From positions 1,302,001 to 1,366,000 of the forward strand of contig JAWWNJ010000047.1 of the NCBI GenBank assembly GCA_037176885.1: a stretch of 64,000 nucleotides of DNA. Direction: 5' to 3'. Shown piece after piece: positions 33,751 through 45,020 of the stretch. Origin of the DNA: Favolaschia claudopus (Eukaryota > Basidiomycota > Agaricomycetes > Agaricales > Mycenaceae). The notes below the pieces were generated by a model that was given only the letters and a program-made list of their open reading frames with translations, was not told the origin of the DNA and searched no databases. The translations under genes and the position numbers were made by a program. Within the stretch, counting starts at the first letter, position 1; each line of letters opens with the position of its first letter.

Positions 33751-35222
33751 AACGGTGGAGCTGGATGACTATACCTAGATCGGCTGTAGTACGCGTTCAG
33801 AAAAAATCGAGTGATCGAACGGAGGCGACAACGCACGACTTGAAGGTATTTACTTCCTTCTACCACTCCCTTTCCCAGTTCACCGTATACGTAGTACTGT
33901 AGTGGACAGCTGCTACGGGGAGAGAGTCGAATCGAGAAGTGATGAAAGAGTTTCTAAAGCTTGAAGATCAAGGTTCGAGTCGTCGACGGCTCGCAGCATC
34001 CTGCTCTTTATAGTGAGGGACAGACGCTACCGCGCCACACAGAACATGGGACCTGTGCCACAGTGCCCACTGCCAGCGAGATGGCGGTGAGAAGCAAAAA
34101 TGGAAGTTACGGCACACCGGAAAGATGCTTGATGTCGGCAGGAGCGGCATGTTGATTCGGCGTTCTCGGGTTTGTTCAAATCGGCTTGAACTTTTCGACG
34201 TGGTTGAGATACGGTGCGGCTAAGCTTGGATATAATTTCACCAGATCTATTCTTCTAAACATCTTGCTATGTCATCCATTTGAACGATTTTGAAGAAAAG
34301 CGCCACACTATGCGTGGGATTCCGGCCCGCAGGGCGAACAATGTTGAGAATCCTCTGCTGAGCGGCAATCGAAACAGCTCTACACTGTTCGACGAAATCG
34401 AAGCCAACATCCTGACAGCAGCGAGCTATAGTTGGGGACTACACGTAGTCTGAGTCATTGTCAACTGCTTTGGCCGGGAACCCGCGTGTATTGGCCGAAG
34501 AAGTTGGCGAACAGGCTATGGGTGCAGTGCATAATGTCTACTCGTATGCACCCAAGTATCGGAGCTCTTCGAACCCTTCGCAAATTAATTACGGTGATCT
34601 GTAAATCCCAACGCTGAATTGAGGAGAAGTGGGTTCGACTTTCACACGAAGGCGTCATGTAACACCTTGATCTCGTTTTGTGCGTATTTTCTGCACACTA
34701 ACTGGTCCAACCGCATTTCGCTCATCAATCACTCGACTCTACGTGACTACGTCCGTCTTTCTTTCCTCAGTCAATATTACACACGCACACACAATCTCTA
34801 AAGTTCAGGTTGATTTGAGCCCTCTCAAAGCAGTCGGAAGCGTTTTAAGTGCCACCTCGGATGACCAAGAGTACGTGAATTGAGCGTAACAGATTGATTT
34901 AGCATCCAACAAGAAGCAAAAAGCGATGCACTCGGGCAGCCTTGAGAGTCCCCCTGTTATAGTGGGAAAACTTGAAATTGAGCGAAGGAAGAAATAGGAA
35001 AAAGTGACGCTGAGACGGCCGCGCACCACGGCGCTCAGATACCGAATCTTGGACTCACTCCCACTCGGAGGGCCATGAGCCAAGAGACGGCCAGCTGCTG
35101 CCATTCTGGAACTATACATGCCACCTGACGAAGCCAAGGCAACGTGTACCGGATAACGAGAAGTGATGACGCGATTCATGTACCGTGTTGGAGAGAACTC
35201 ACGCTATTTCGGTCAATGAGCC
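33751..35222. other. Spacer, partly the mirrored promoter block
   Basis: About 33990-34410 matches arm A in reverse. From 34420 to 35220 I see no gene. Short frames lack motifs. Confidence 0.45.
34007..34012 (-). promoter_or_regulatory. TATA box of Ser-rich gene B
   Basis: TATAAA on the minus strand, about 257 nt before the ATG at 33750. Its position matches the box of copy A. Confidence 0.5.
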
Positions 35223-35728
35223 CAGTGTTCCTCCTAAGGGTTAAGCCTTAGAATGAATTAAGCCTTAATTTCAAGTTAATGCTAAGGCTTAACATGAAGC
35301 TGGATCCATCTTAACCCTTAATTAAGCCTTACCTTGGATTACGTCACCGTCTCGGCTACGTTCTGCAGGCTCGGCAGCTGCCGCCGGCCCGCAGCATTGT
35401 CAAAAGGGATTATAAACAGCGGTGTACGGCAGGTTCCGTTGATTCTGAAGCGCGTCGGAACATGGGCCAAGCATTGCCGTGGAGGTAGCAATTTGATATG
35501 CCACCGGGGCAATCCACAAACCTCGAGTTCAGCCAAAACTCAGCTGGAGCAAGCCATAAGAAGCAAAACTGCCTTAGAACTCCCCGAAAATACATCTAAA
35601 AAAGCCCGGAAATTTTTGCATTTTTCATCCTAAGCCCCCTTAATATGGAGCCCTTAATAACGTTATTAAGGGCTTTAAGGCCTTAGCCTTCCGTGGTGCC
35701 CTTAATAAGGCCTTAAGAAGGAACACTG
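35223..35728. mobile_element. hAT-like MITE
   Basis: A 506-bp element with ends CAGTGTTCCTCCT(T)AAGG and the matching complement ending GGAACACTG, the CAGTG start typical of hAT elements. The subterminal parts are packed with TTAAGG/CCTTAA strings that could pair. The flanks share a degenerate ATGAGCC, but no clean 8-bp target duplication is visible. No coding capacity. Absent from arm A, so it inserted after the duplication or was lost there. Confidence 0.65.
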
Positions 35729-35864
35729 TCATTATGAGCCTGAGCCCTTCAATTGCGGAAATCCTGTGCAAAGTGCAAGGAACTTCGAAACAGTATAAGA
35801 TGATGAGTTACAAAGTAGGCGCGGAAAACATGGCGTCCCCTTTCTGACCCAGATATTCATGAGT

Positions 35865-37212
35865 TCAAGTAGCTACAATGAATCTACAGCTGCTCAACCA
35901 GCTCCTGTTGTCATTCGTCGATTGATTATAGCGGGAGATAGGATTTCCGCGACATACCTGCCACTGCTTTGCCTTGGAGTCATAATTCCGCGCACTCAGT
36001 CGCAACTGTCAAAATGCGGTCGCAACATGAGAGAAAGAAATAACGAAAGAAAAAAACCTAAGCAGTCTAAGAAGGTACGAACCAAATTGAGCGACAGTAA
36101 GCGCGGGAAACAGCCGCGCAGACGAGCGACGTTCTGTGGCGGTTGATTCCCCCAATATACATATTCGACCTCGACGGCGGAGAGGGATGTCAGCGGGAGT
36201 GACGAAAGCGCCTCATCGAGGGCCCACATGTTCAGCACCAGCTCGTCCTGGTCCGTGTAAACAGAGACCACGATGGTGCGGATGATGTTCTCAGAATTGA
36301 TTGTCCTCAACATCGCGAGAACGTCCAGGAGAGCCCATTTATCGATGTCCAATAACAGTGTGTGAAGGCGTGGAAACAAAGCGAAGTTGAGATCAGTACT
36401 GCCCTGCTTTCCAGAGGACAGTAGGTGCGTCGATAAATGAACTATTTTGGATGAAAAAACAGAAACAGGCTGACCAGATTCTGGAGAGATAAGATCTGGA
36501 TGTTGCTCTTGGATATTGTATGCCATGGGATAGACTTTCCGCTAATCGCCAGAGCTTCGAGGTTCGACGAATTAAAGGGGAATGACTGGGCAGGCTGGTC
36601 ACTAGCCCGAGGAAACTCGCTGTCGAAGTCCGCCACATGTAGATGCAACGATTTGAAGGAATCAGGGAGCGAATCGGAGGACATGCCCTCGTTTTCCCAT
36701 CGTCCACCATGAAGATAGAGATGCCGAATCGTCGGGGAGCAGTTGCTCAACATGTGCGCACAAGATGCACCACCCGACCAATAGACATCGAGTGATGCGT
36801 AGCTCAGCCTCGGAGACATCAGGAGGCGAAGCATTTGCCGAATACGATGGGGGGAATCGGGGTGCCAGAAGACCTTGCCGAAATTAAGGCGCAGAATCTC
36901 GAGCTGAGGGAAATGTAGTCCGCAAAGAGCGTGGAAAGTCGGCTCTATCCCATGATGGTGAAAGTTGAGATCCAGCTCCTGAACATAAGCGGATAGATGC
37001 GGAGACGCTTCCAAAGCGTGGTAGAATTTTTCAATCGCTCTCGAGACGTCGAACACGGGGCATCGAAAAAGATTTGATTGAGCGGGCTGCACCCAGGAGC
37101 GAGCGACCGACGCGCAGGAGATAAGGTTCTGGGTTGAATGAGACAGAAAGCTGATGCAGTGGTCTAGTAACTCTTGAACTTCGAGAGCATTCGGTGTAGC
37201 CAATGGAGCCAT
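35865..37212 (-). CDS. F-box protein, copy B
   Basis: Exons 37212-36475, 36403-36083 and 36005-35865 give 399 aa, with splice sites at the same positions as copy A. The F-box (VQELLDHCISFLSHSTQNLI) and LRR-like strands are preserved, with scattered substitutions, and the reading frame is intact. Its persistence as an intact ORF suggests that it works. Same likely role as copy A: substrate choice for an SCF ubiquitin ligase. Confidence 0.8.
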
Positions 37213-38965
37213 GGTAGTAAGAGGCAGACTCCAGAGTGGAGCGACACACGAGTTGATGCTGATCAATCAATCGTGATGGGATCACAATCCCGGATTCGCA
37301 GTCGATTGGGTAGGCTCGTCCCCATCCGGTAATTCTTCACGTGCTCTTGCGGAACAAGACCACTGAATTACCAGGGGTTAACCGACCGATCAACTGGGTC
37401 CACTCAACATGTTGAGTGCACAGCCACGTTTTACACACCGCGAGGAACCTCCGGTACGTACCGAGGCTGAGTGTGACGGGTCACATGCGTAACACTTAAC
37501 GAGAACTTTGCTCGCACTCGCGATATCTCGGCCACTGGCACCTGTACCTTCAGCTTTTCTTTGCATTCAGTGTAGCCATTGCTTCTCTCATTCATCCCTG
37601 TGCTTTTTTCCCGTTCAAATCTCGAAATCCGTCAATTTAGAAATGTTGCCGATAAATCCGATCTCACCCTGCTGCTGCCACAATATGAGCATCCTTTGCT
37701 GCTGCGAGTGCTCTCAAAAATATTTGTAGACTATGCCTATGATTATGGAATGCTTTCTGGAGGCTGTGTCTACATGGGACTCTCATGCTTGAAGGGACTT
37801 GATCAATTTCTACGAAAAAATCTTTCGCAGCTTGTTCTCAAGCTTTCAAGCGCGGCTGGGAGAGAGATTGGTGCCAGGGAAGCTTTAAAATGAAGATCAA
37901 ACAATATTAAAGACTCAAATGTGCTCGAGAAAGTGTCTTCGAGCCCACATTCCGGTGTTATTCTACTTATCTTATATATAATTGCTGAGCCTTTTCTTCG
38001 CTCCAGTGTGCCGCACTTGGAGGGTTTGCGCTGGCCGCTGCAACCCTTGACTGGTATGTTTCATTTTCATGATCCAATTCTCTGTATACTGAAATCTCAG
38101 GCATTCAGCAAAATCACGCTTTGCAACTGCAAAAACAGGCAGTAGAATAATATCAAGAGGTCTCACTTCTTCATTTACTGCAGGCAATCACCCAAGACAC
38201 CCACAATTGAGCATTCTTGATGCTGATTCGATGTTGCTCTGTGAAGGAGTGGTAATACTGGTATAATTTGTTCGAAATGTAGACATATGTAATTCAAAAT
38301 CATGCCGAAATGAAGTTGCTTGAACTCTCTGAACATCTGTGTGCTTACAGCGAAGTTCTCTTGAACTTCTCCTTTCCTTCTTTCTTTTTTCTTCTTTTTC
38401 GACGTTTTTGCACGTTTTTCCCCTTATGGACACCCAGTAGTATCATCGGAAAACCTTACCAGGTCAGCCCGTCCATCACAACCAAATATTTATCCTCCCA
38501 AATATTTGTCTGATCTGTCAAACCGGATCCTCTCGGAATGCTGACCTCCGCACCGACTGGTTCACGAGTCTATCGATTGGGTTCAAATTTGGTTCAAATT
38601 GGGTTGGTATTTTCGTATGCTTGAGCAGGCGAATAAAGTTCTATGTTCATTCAATGGAAATGGACTGCAATGCGAAGTGAACATTTTATCACCATGGAAC
38701 GTATCTTCTCCCTCTTTATAAGATTGCGTCGTGTCTTTTCTTTTTCGAGTGACTTCCCTGGTAAATACTAAGTTGACTCTTGGTTGACTCGAGAGCGTAG
38801 CGACCTGACAAGGCGGAAACAATGCTTGCCGGAAAAACAATCCCGTTGAAATCAAATAAACTAGCACTCGGAAGCAGAAATGACTCGACCTCCGAGTCTT
38901 CGTATTGAATATATGCCGGCTCTACAACCGCTCAACAAGCTCCTATAATGATAGGTGAATCAATG
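37213..38965. other. Spacer at the start of the arm B insertion
   Basis: No confident gene. A frame near 37580-37893 (containing LTLLLPQYEHPLLLRVLSKI) has fair composition but no recognised motif or start. Confidence 0.4.
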
Positions 38966-40233
38966 CTAATCCTTTGATGAATTACGGAGACACACCTTCC
39001 ACTGCTTTGAGCCGAGCTCTGGGTAGCAAACACTTGTTCGGAACTGATAGTAGACGGAGAACAATGAGGAACATTATGCTAAGGTGGGACAGAAAGGATA
39101 CATACTGACAAATTCCGTGCCTTCAATTTCGGAAAGGATTTTTCCAAGTTGTTATGAATCTCCGACGGTGGCAGATTCGGTGAGAACGTATATTTGATCT
39201 CAACAGTTTGGAGGGATTTCATCGTCAAGGACGAAATCATAGCGTCGAGGAGAGGACATGCGAAGTCGATCCCGCGTGCTTGAATCCAGGATATCGAAAG
39301 TACGATAGTGTGGATCTTATTATTGTGATGGGGCGAGAGTGTCTTTAGTGTTTCCAATATGTCTGGCAGAAACCATCGGCCTATCTCCAAGACGAGGATT
39401 TGAAGGCAAGGAAACGATGCGAGATTGATGGAGATGCTGCCCTGCAAGTGAGAGTTTGATTAGTACAGCAGCTTCATGGTCAAATATCGGTTAGAATAGC
39501 TAACCCAGTGATCGAGAGAAAGAATCCGGATGTTGGCTGTTGGGATTACGTCCCATGGGGTCGACCTCCCACTGATCGCGAGCGCTTGGAGGTTCGATAA
39601 ATCAAATGGGAAGGACGTGACGGAGTTGGTGGGCCAGGTGAAATCAGTGGTGAAGTCCGATACAATCAGCCGAACCGATTTCAAGCAAATCGGAGCAGCG
39701 TTCGCGGTATCAAGTGCCGGGTTGCCCGTCCATCGACCACCGTAAAGGCTGAGATGTTCGATTGTCGGGGAGATGTTGGTTAACATATCTGCGCACTGCG
39801 CAGCGGCGGACCTTGCATCAAGAAATGCATAACGGAGCTTCGGGGAAGCGAGGAGTCGCTGCATTTGGTGAACGTGGGGGAGAGGATTCTCCTGAGAGAA
39901 GACCATGCCAAGCGTGAGGTAGAGAACTTCGAGGTGGGGGAAAGAAAAGGCACAGAGATCGTGGAAAGTCGGGACAGATCTGAGCCGATCAAAGTTCAGG
40001 TCGAGCTCGTGAACATAGGCGACGAGGTGTGGAGAAACCCTCACGGAGTCGAGGAATTTCTGCGACGATAGCGGGAGGTAGAACTGTGGAGCTCGAAACA
40101 GTTCCGATTGGGCGGGTTGAACCCATGGACGAGCAACCAACGCGCAGGAAAGGAGATCCGGAGGAGAATGAGATAGAAAGCTAATGCACTGCTCAAGTAA
40201 TTCTTGAATTTTGAGCGGATTGGGGGGATCCAT
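38966..40233 (-). CDS. F-box protein, divergent paralogue with a damaged splice donor
   Basis: Exon 1 (40233-39505) starts MDPPNPLKIQELLEQCISFL, a clear F-box. It continues with LRR-like strands (YVHELDLNFDR, FPHLEVLYLTLG). Exon 2 starts at 39441 (GSISINLASFPCLQILVLEI). The exon 2 to 3 junction differs: where copies A and B read AATCTG or AATTTG followed by GTTCG, this gene reads AATTTG followed by TCAGTA, so the donor lacks its G. The homologous last exon frame (ending GSKQWKVCLRNSSKD) can only be reached with a frame change. Possibly a recent loss of function or a shifted C-terminus. Confidence 0.65.
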
Positions 40234-40460
40234 GATGAGCATTGAGTTTCGATCTTCGTGACTCGAGTTGGCAGATTTTGGTTGCGCTTTAACAGCCCTC
40301 GTGATTTTTCCGACTGGCAGCCAATGTTTCGCAGTTATCGCCCAGGGGGGAGTGCTGCAGGATGAAAGTAGGTCGCAAGCAAAGAGTCTGATGTGACTGT
40401 CATCGCTGTCACAGATACCATCTTCCCACGAGTAGCCGATCACTCTTGCTTCAAACCGTC

Positions 40461-41005
40461 ATGTCGCCTCAGCGCCCTCTGCTCATCCTGAGTATACTGG
40501 TCGGTCTCGTAGTCTTTCTCTTCTAGCAATCCCCCGATCTCCTTCCCTCTTCACTCCGCGCCGAACTCGAACCCTGGACAAGTCAGCTCTCGGTCGCTCT
40601 CAGCGGCGGTCTACGCACCCTTCTTGCCGCGCTCGCAGTAACCGAAATATACATCGGTCTGGGCGCGCTTTACACCGTGGCGCGCGGGATAATTTCTGCT
40701 ACGGATGAAAGCCTCGGTGAATCGTGGCGAAGTTTCGCGGACTTTAACGCCGCTGTTGTGGTGTTGCTCGTCATCTACTATGTGACGCCCGGAGAGCCTG
40801 TCGTAGACCTCGACAAGCCATTGGAGCAGAATTTCGAGAGCGCGGGGATATTTTTGCTCAAAGGAGCTGCTCTGACTGGGATGGCTTTGCTCCCTGGGAT
40901 GAAAGGTAGATTTTCATGCAAGCGAGCAGTCATGGATCATTTGACATAGATTCCGCAGGTCGGAGACGACGAGGCGCAACGGTTAAGGCAAAAGCAAGAA
41001 AATGA
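40461..41005 (+). pseudogene. Small membrane protein gene with in-frame amber codon
   Basis: Exons 40461-40905 and 40959-41005 share one frame of 164 codons. It starts MSPQRPLLILSILVGLVVFL (a membrane helix), then reads TAG at 40524-40526. After the stop, the same frame continues with two or three more hydrophobic stretches (RTLLAALAVTEIYIGLGALY, AAVVVLLVIYYVTPG, IFLLKGAALTGMALL) and a basic tail KAKARK. The frame is otherwise well kept, so the stop is either a recent null mutation, readthrough or a sequence error. A start at the internal ATG 40677 would drop the first helices. No family recognised. Confidence 0.5.
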
Positions 41006-41553
41006 CATGTCTCTGACATCACGCCATTCATCTACTATTGTGTGTAGTATGTGTACATCCCATCAACTTACGTGCCATCTGTGCTCATAACCTCCTACAG
41101 CATTTGTTTGTACGCGGAATATATGACTGTACCCGTGAGACGATACTTGCGAATTGTTAGATTCAATCTGACTTCATCTGCACCTCGGGGTCTTAACTGA
41201 AACAGTTGAAGTCCACGAGGGTTAGATTCAACCACTATAAACACGACTCGCTCATACTAGGTGCGATTCGTCGTGCGAAAGGCTCGGTATGTCGTCTCTA
41301 TTTCTTTTTTCGGGTTGAGTTTCTATTGACCTCTGAGGTTTCAAATAATGACCCTCTGTTGTGCTAAGCGGCGTACATCTTGAGAAAGCAAACCACTCGC
41401 TTCTTCAGAGTCTGTGCGGCCGATACAAAGGCTCTCAATCTCTGTGGCATTAGCTGACGAAACGTTTGAGGTGCGAGGGTGGAGTTCATAAGAAGCAGTC
41501 TTCGAACCAACTTAAGGTCATCAAATACAAGACATTACTCGATTCGAATACAT
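41006..41553. other. No gene recognised
   Basis: Spacer without clear signals. Confidence 0.4.
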
Positions 41554-41742
41554 TCAAGCAACTACGCAAGCACCGCCGCCGTTTCCTCCTCCGGCGCGAC
41601 CCTTGGAAGAATCAGCAATGTGCGCTAGTGACTTGGAAGTGCGCTTCACCTTAAGCGTCTGGCCGTCCGCATCTGCGTCCTCTGCACGCGCGTCAATCTC
41701 CGCCCGCGCTGCGGCGAGATCGACTTCGGTGAATTTGTCCAT
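41554..41742 (-). CDS. Small CaaX-terminated peptide, possible lipopeptide pheromone precursor
   Basis: A single-exon frame of 62 codons starts MDKFTEVDLAAARAEIDARA and ends GRAGGGNGGGACVVA. The C-terminal CVVA is a CaaX box (farnesylation, trimming, carboxymethylation). Basidiomycete mating pheromone precursors are short, often start MD.F, and end in a Gly/Ala-rich segment plus C-V/I-V/I-A, as here. A charged KGR precedes the mature-peptide position. No STE3-type receptor is in the window, so it could be a solitary pheromone-like gene. A G-protein gamma subunit is less likely because its conserved core is absent. Confidence 0.5.
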   Translation of the reverse strand: MDKFTEVDLAAARAEIDARAEDADADGQTLKVKRTSKSLAHIADSSKGRAGGGNGGGACVVA

Positions 41743-42469
41743 TGAGCCAGCCAAAGGCTAAGCGGTGAAGGCAATCGGATTGACTTCAACGGGAATTCTG
41801 CTGGGAATATGGAGGCACTCACCGCTCCGTCTGAGAGATCTCTGGTCTCTTCAATCTAAAGCAAAATTAACAGTGTGGATCAAGGGCGGATGCGGGACCT
41901 ACGTACCTCCGCCAAAGGGTGGGCATAAGCGGCCCATAGAAGCGCAGCGACAACGTAGCCGGAGGAGATGAATCGCATTCTTAGAAAAAGGTTGGGATGA
42001 GAAGAGGGAAAGAATTTGAAGGGTTTGTCGATGACGGTGAAGACTTGACCTCTATATATAAGGGAACTTGCGGAGCAAGGTAGACTGGGGTAGCTGAAAC
42101 CGATAGTTGCGGAGTTGCTGTAATGGTGAGTGGAGAAGGAGACAGTCCGAGGTAAATGTGGCGTACTTACCCTCCTTTTGAAACAAAGAGATCGTCTTTG
42201 TTTGGAACAGAGTTAGTCCACTCTAATATTCATCGTTCTAGTCTTTATCCTGACAGACGCAGCTTTGTGTTTACTTAATGTTCTAACCTTTTCTTAGACA
42301 CGAAGGAAAATTTAGATAACTGCCTCTAGAGCAGAGTTTATTTCGATTTTGAAGGTTCGATACAACTATACTTATGTAGTCAAGTCCAAATTCTAATCAC
42401 ACCAAACGGTAAATCAATTACTGGGCTGTATTTATTGCTGTCCACGGTCGAATTCTGGTTTCTGCGAAG
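41743..42469. promoter_or_regulatory. Upstream region of the CaaX gene and 3' side of TEA gene B
   Basis: AT-rich, with TATATATAA at 42053-42061. Read on the minus strand this could serve the CaaX gene, but it lies 300 bp away. No other feature. Confidence 0.35.
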
Positions 42470-43563
42470 CTATAACACATATCCGACGGTATTCACAGCG
42501 GAGCACGGAGCGTGAAAATACTCCGCCGCAAATCTGAAAACATAGAGCGCCGAAAATATCACCGCATTGTCGTCGACATTCGCGACTTGATGAAGAATGC
42601 TAAAACGAGTGGGATCTGCAATACGCAATGGAATACACCCTTTAGCGATCTGAGTGTGAACTCGGAATTTTAGCTCGCCCGGACTTTCGACGATGGTGCT
42701 CCAGTATCCGGGCACTAGCTTCGCGGCGTAGAGCATTTGCGGGCAGTTCGGTTGGGAGAAGTCAATCGATGAGGTGAGTAGTGCGGTCTCCGTGTGTACA
42801 ACCCTGTGGTTGTCTTTGTAGACGAAGAACTGGGATTGGGCGACATGCGCGTGGGAGGCATGGGAGATCAAGGTAACGGTGGGGTCGATGCAGCTCAGCG
42901 GGCAGGGGGAGCGGGAGGCGATCAGAGACGAGAGTTGTTGAGGCATGCTATCGTAAGATGGGAATGAAAACGGCTCCGGGAGGATGTGGATGGGGATCAC
43001 GGTCGGTTGACGGAGCTGAGAGATTGGGGGAGTGTCCGGACACGACAGTTTTGCAGTAGATGTAGTCCTGGGAGAAGAGTAGGGACTTGGGAAGAGCAAA
43101 TTGTGCACTATGAATCAATTGTCAATCCTGTGGTTTTCAATGAAGTTGAGTGAATGAGATACTGACTCTCCTCATCGAGAGGGCCCTCTCGTATCTGCTG
43201 CAGCCGACTCGCAACCTGTTTGGGGGTACGTCGCTCTCCAGTCTTGTCGAAGATGTAGTTGGAGAGAAACTGGTTGCGTCCCGGGTAGCGCTTGAGCATC
43301 ACGGTTTCTCGACAGACAGTAGGTTGATAATGATGTAGGCCTGTGTTCAGGGACATTGCGTCAGACTCCCGATTCCGGACAAAATCAATCCAAGTGGCCT
43401 TACCTTCGACAAGCGCGGACTCTAGACGCAAAGGCCATATTGCCTCGCCACGCTCAGTCACGCGACGCATCTTGCGCATCTCGAGCATTGGGTGCAATGA
43501 TTCTTGAATGCCTGAATTTGAGGAGTCCGATGGCTGAGGTGAAGATAGTACGGGAGAGTACAT
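42470..43563 (-). CDS. TEA/ATTS-domain transcription factor, copy B
   Basis: Exons 43563-43404, 43340-43167, 43107-42679 and 42615-42470 give 302 aa, closely similar to copy A. The TEA core (KRYPGRNQFLSNYIFDKTGE and RRTPKQVASRLQQ) is identical. The third intron starts GCGAGC where copy A has GTGAGC, a change to a GC-AG intron. The C-terminus is slightly longer (NTVGYVL). It should bind the same DNA sites as copy A. Differences lie outside the TEA domain. Confidence 0.8.
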
Positions 43564-44360
43564 GGGCTGTAGATGCTTGAGCGAGCAATGGATCTGGTGG
43601 AAGCTTGACACCCCATTTTATATTCACTAAGAGAGAATATTGATGCCATGGAAGCAGTACCTTACCAACTTCATTTCCGAAAGCGCCGTTTCCAATTGAG
43701 ACTTTATCGTCCACTCCCACTTTGGGCACCGCACACAGCATAGGTTGCCGATCCGACGAGTTGAAGAGGGGAATTCGCGTCGGATGGGAACCAAGCTCAG
43801 AAATAGGACGGAGGAAGGAAGGCCATCGTGGTTTATACCACATCTATTCGAAAGGTTGCTTAGGTCATGCAGCGCTAGTCTACAAATCCAAATGCTCACT
43901 GTGCCGGCCTGTCCTCCCGAAAAGTATATTCAATGAAGAACATTGACCTGTGTAATCAAAGACGCAACTTTGTTTTTGGTTTTGGTAAGTTGGGAACCTA
44001 GTTTGAGAATGAACTGACTTTGGAGGCACCCAGTAAAATTGTACGACTAGGGCTGCATGGCGCAGTGTTTAGTTCGACCCATACGAGAGCCCCCAAGAGA
44101 CAACGGAGGACACAAGAGCCCTGGTAGATTGTAACGCGAGCGTAAACGTCGTGTCTTATAACTAGACACATGAAATACAAAAGGCACCCACCTGCGGCGT
44201 ATTATATAAGTCTGTCACTGGCACTTGGCCAATTTCTCAGCTTCACTTACGCGGTTTTCGACGCGTCTTTACGCGTAATTTGTAGAACACCCTTATAACA
44301 TGTTTTAACAGAGCGTTTCTGTAACTTGAAGCGCGCGGCTGCGCGCCGGGAACTGTGGAA
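43564..44360. other. Duplicated 5' flank of the TEA gene, then spacer
   Basis: About 43600-43950 matches 20530-20930 of arm A in reverse. Beyond 43950 the similarity stops, which marks the outer end of the inverted duplication. Confidence 0.5.
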
Positions 44361-44742
44361 ATGAGTGAGTTCATGTTTGATATGTCGGCAAAAGACAGCA
44401 AACGCGAATATGTCGTATTACGCGTCCCTGACGCCAGGATAGCGGGAGACGATGGTAACATAGCGTATAGTCTGGACGAGGGTAGTCAACCAACGAGGAG
44501 AATGAAGATCGACGGACAGGGAAAATAATGCTTTGACAGATAGTTCCAAAGACACATGGAATGTTGACACAGGCGCTACAAATCCATTCACGATGAGCAT
44601 ATGGCCTCCAAAACACCTCGGAGACGAAGCAGAGCTTGATGATATAATCCTCGGTCGATTCGGAAACGGGCTAGGCAGGGTGTATGAAGGATCGGATCAC
44701 CTGCCATCGTACCTAGTAAACATCGTTGGAAGAACGAATTGA
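44361..44742 (+). pseudogene. Small hypothetical ORF broken by a frameshift
   Basis: The first frame starts MSEFMFDMSAKDSKREYVVL and stops at GQGK (TAA near 44526). The second frame continues the coding-like composition with DSSKDTWNVDTGATNPFTMS and ends LVNIVGRTN. A one-base shift near 44515 would join them into about 127 aa. No family known. It lies just outside a palindrome cluster and may be a remnant. Confidence 0.35.
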
Positions 44743-44865
44743 GAAAACTGCGCGCCCGATTACTGCAAAATTTCGATGCAGATCCCACTTCAGGCTACCT
44801 AGATATACCCCCCTAAGGGGTGGACCCTACCCATGACTTAACTGGCCCTAGGGGGGGTGTACTAG

Positions 44866-44971
44866 GTGTTCTGCCCCACGTGAGGTGGTGTTCCCCACCG
44901 TGTGGGGAGGTGAGGGTGCCCCACGGGAATCACGTAGGGTGTGGCTGCCCACCTGTAGGTGGGTTCCCCAC
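44866..44971. repeat. Short palindrome cluster related to the element ends
   Basis: Five degenerate GTG(G)G..CCCCAC palindromes with centres near 44872, 44891, 44917, 44946 and 44965. The first steps (19, 25 and 29 bp) repeat the 20-25-29 bp part of the pattern in the right terminal repeat of the KDZ element. Could be a remnant end of a related element. Confidence 0.5.
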
Positions 44972-45020
44972 CGCCTGCGTAAGACCCCCGGCACCGCCGG
45001 GGGAGAAAAAATGGTTTTTA

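Larger units (their letters stand above)
33070..43950. repeat. Inverted segmental duplication, arm B
   Basis: Mirror copy of arm A: Ser-rich gene, promoter block, F-box gene, then after an insertion of about 5 kb the TEA gene. Two insertions are not in arm A: a hAT-like MITE (35223-35728) and 37.3-42.4 kb, which holds a third, more distant F-box gene. Confidence 0.85.

Noticed and set aside
40461..40560. A 28-35 nt intron removing the amber codon
   Set aside because: The only phase-preserving candidate is 28 nt long, well below the usual intron size of 45-60 nt seen here.
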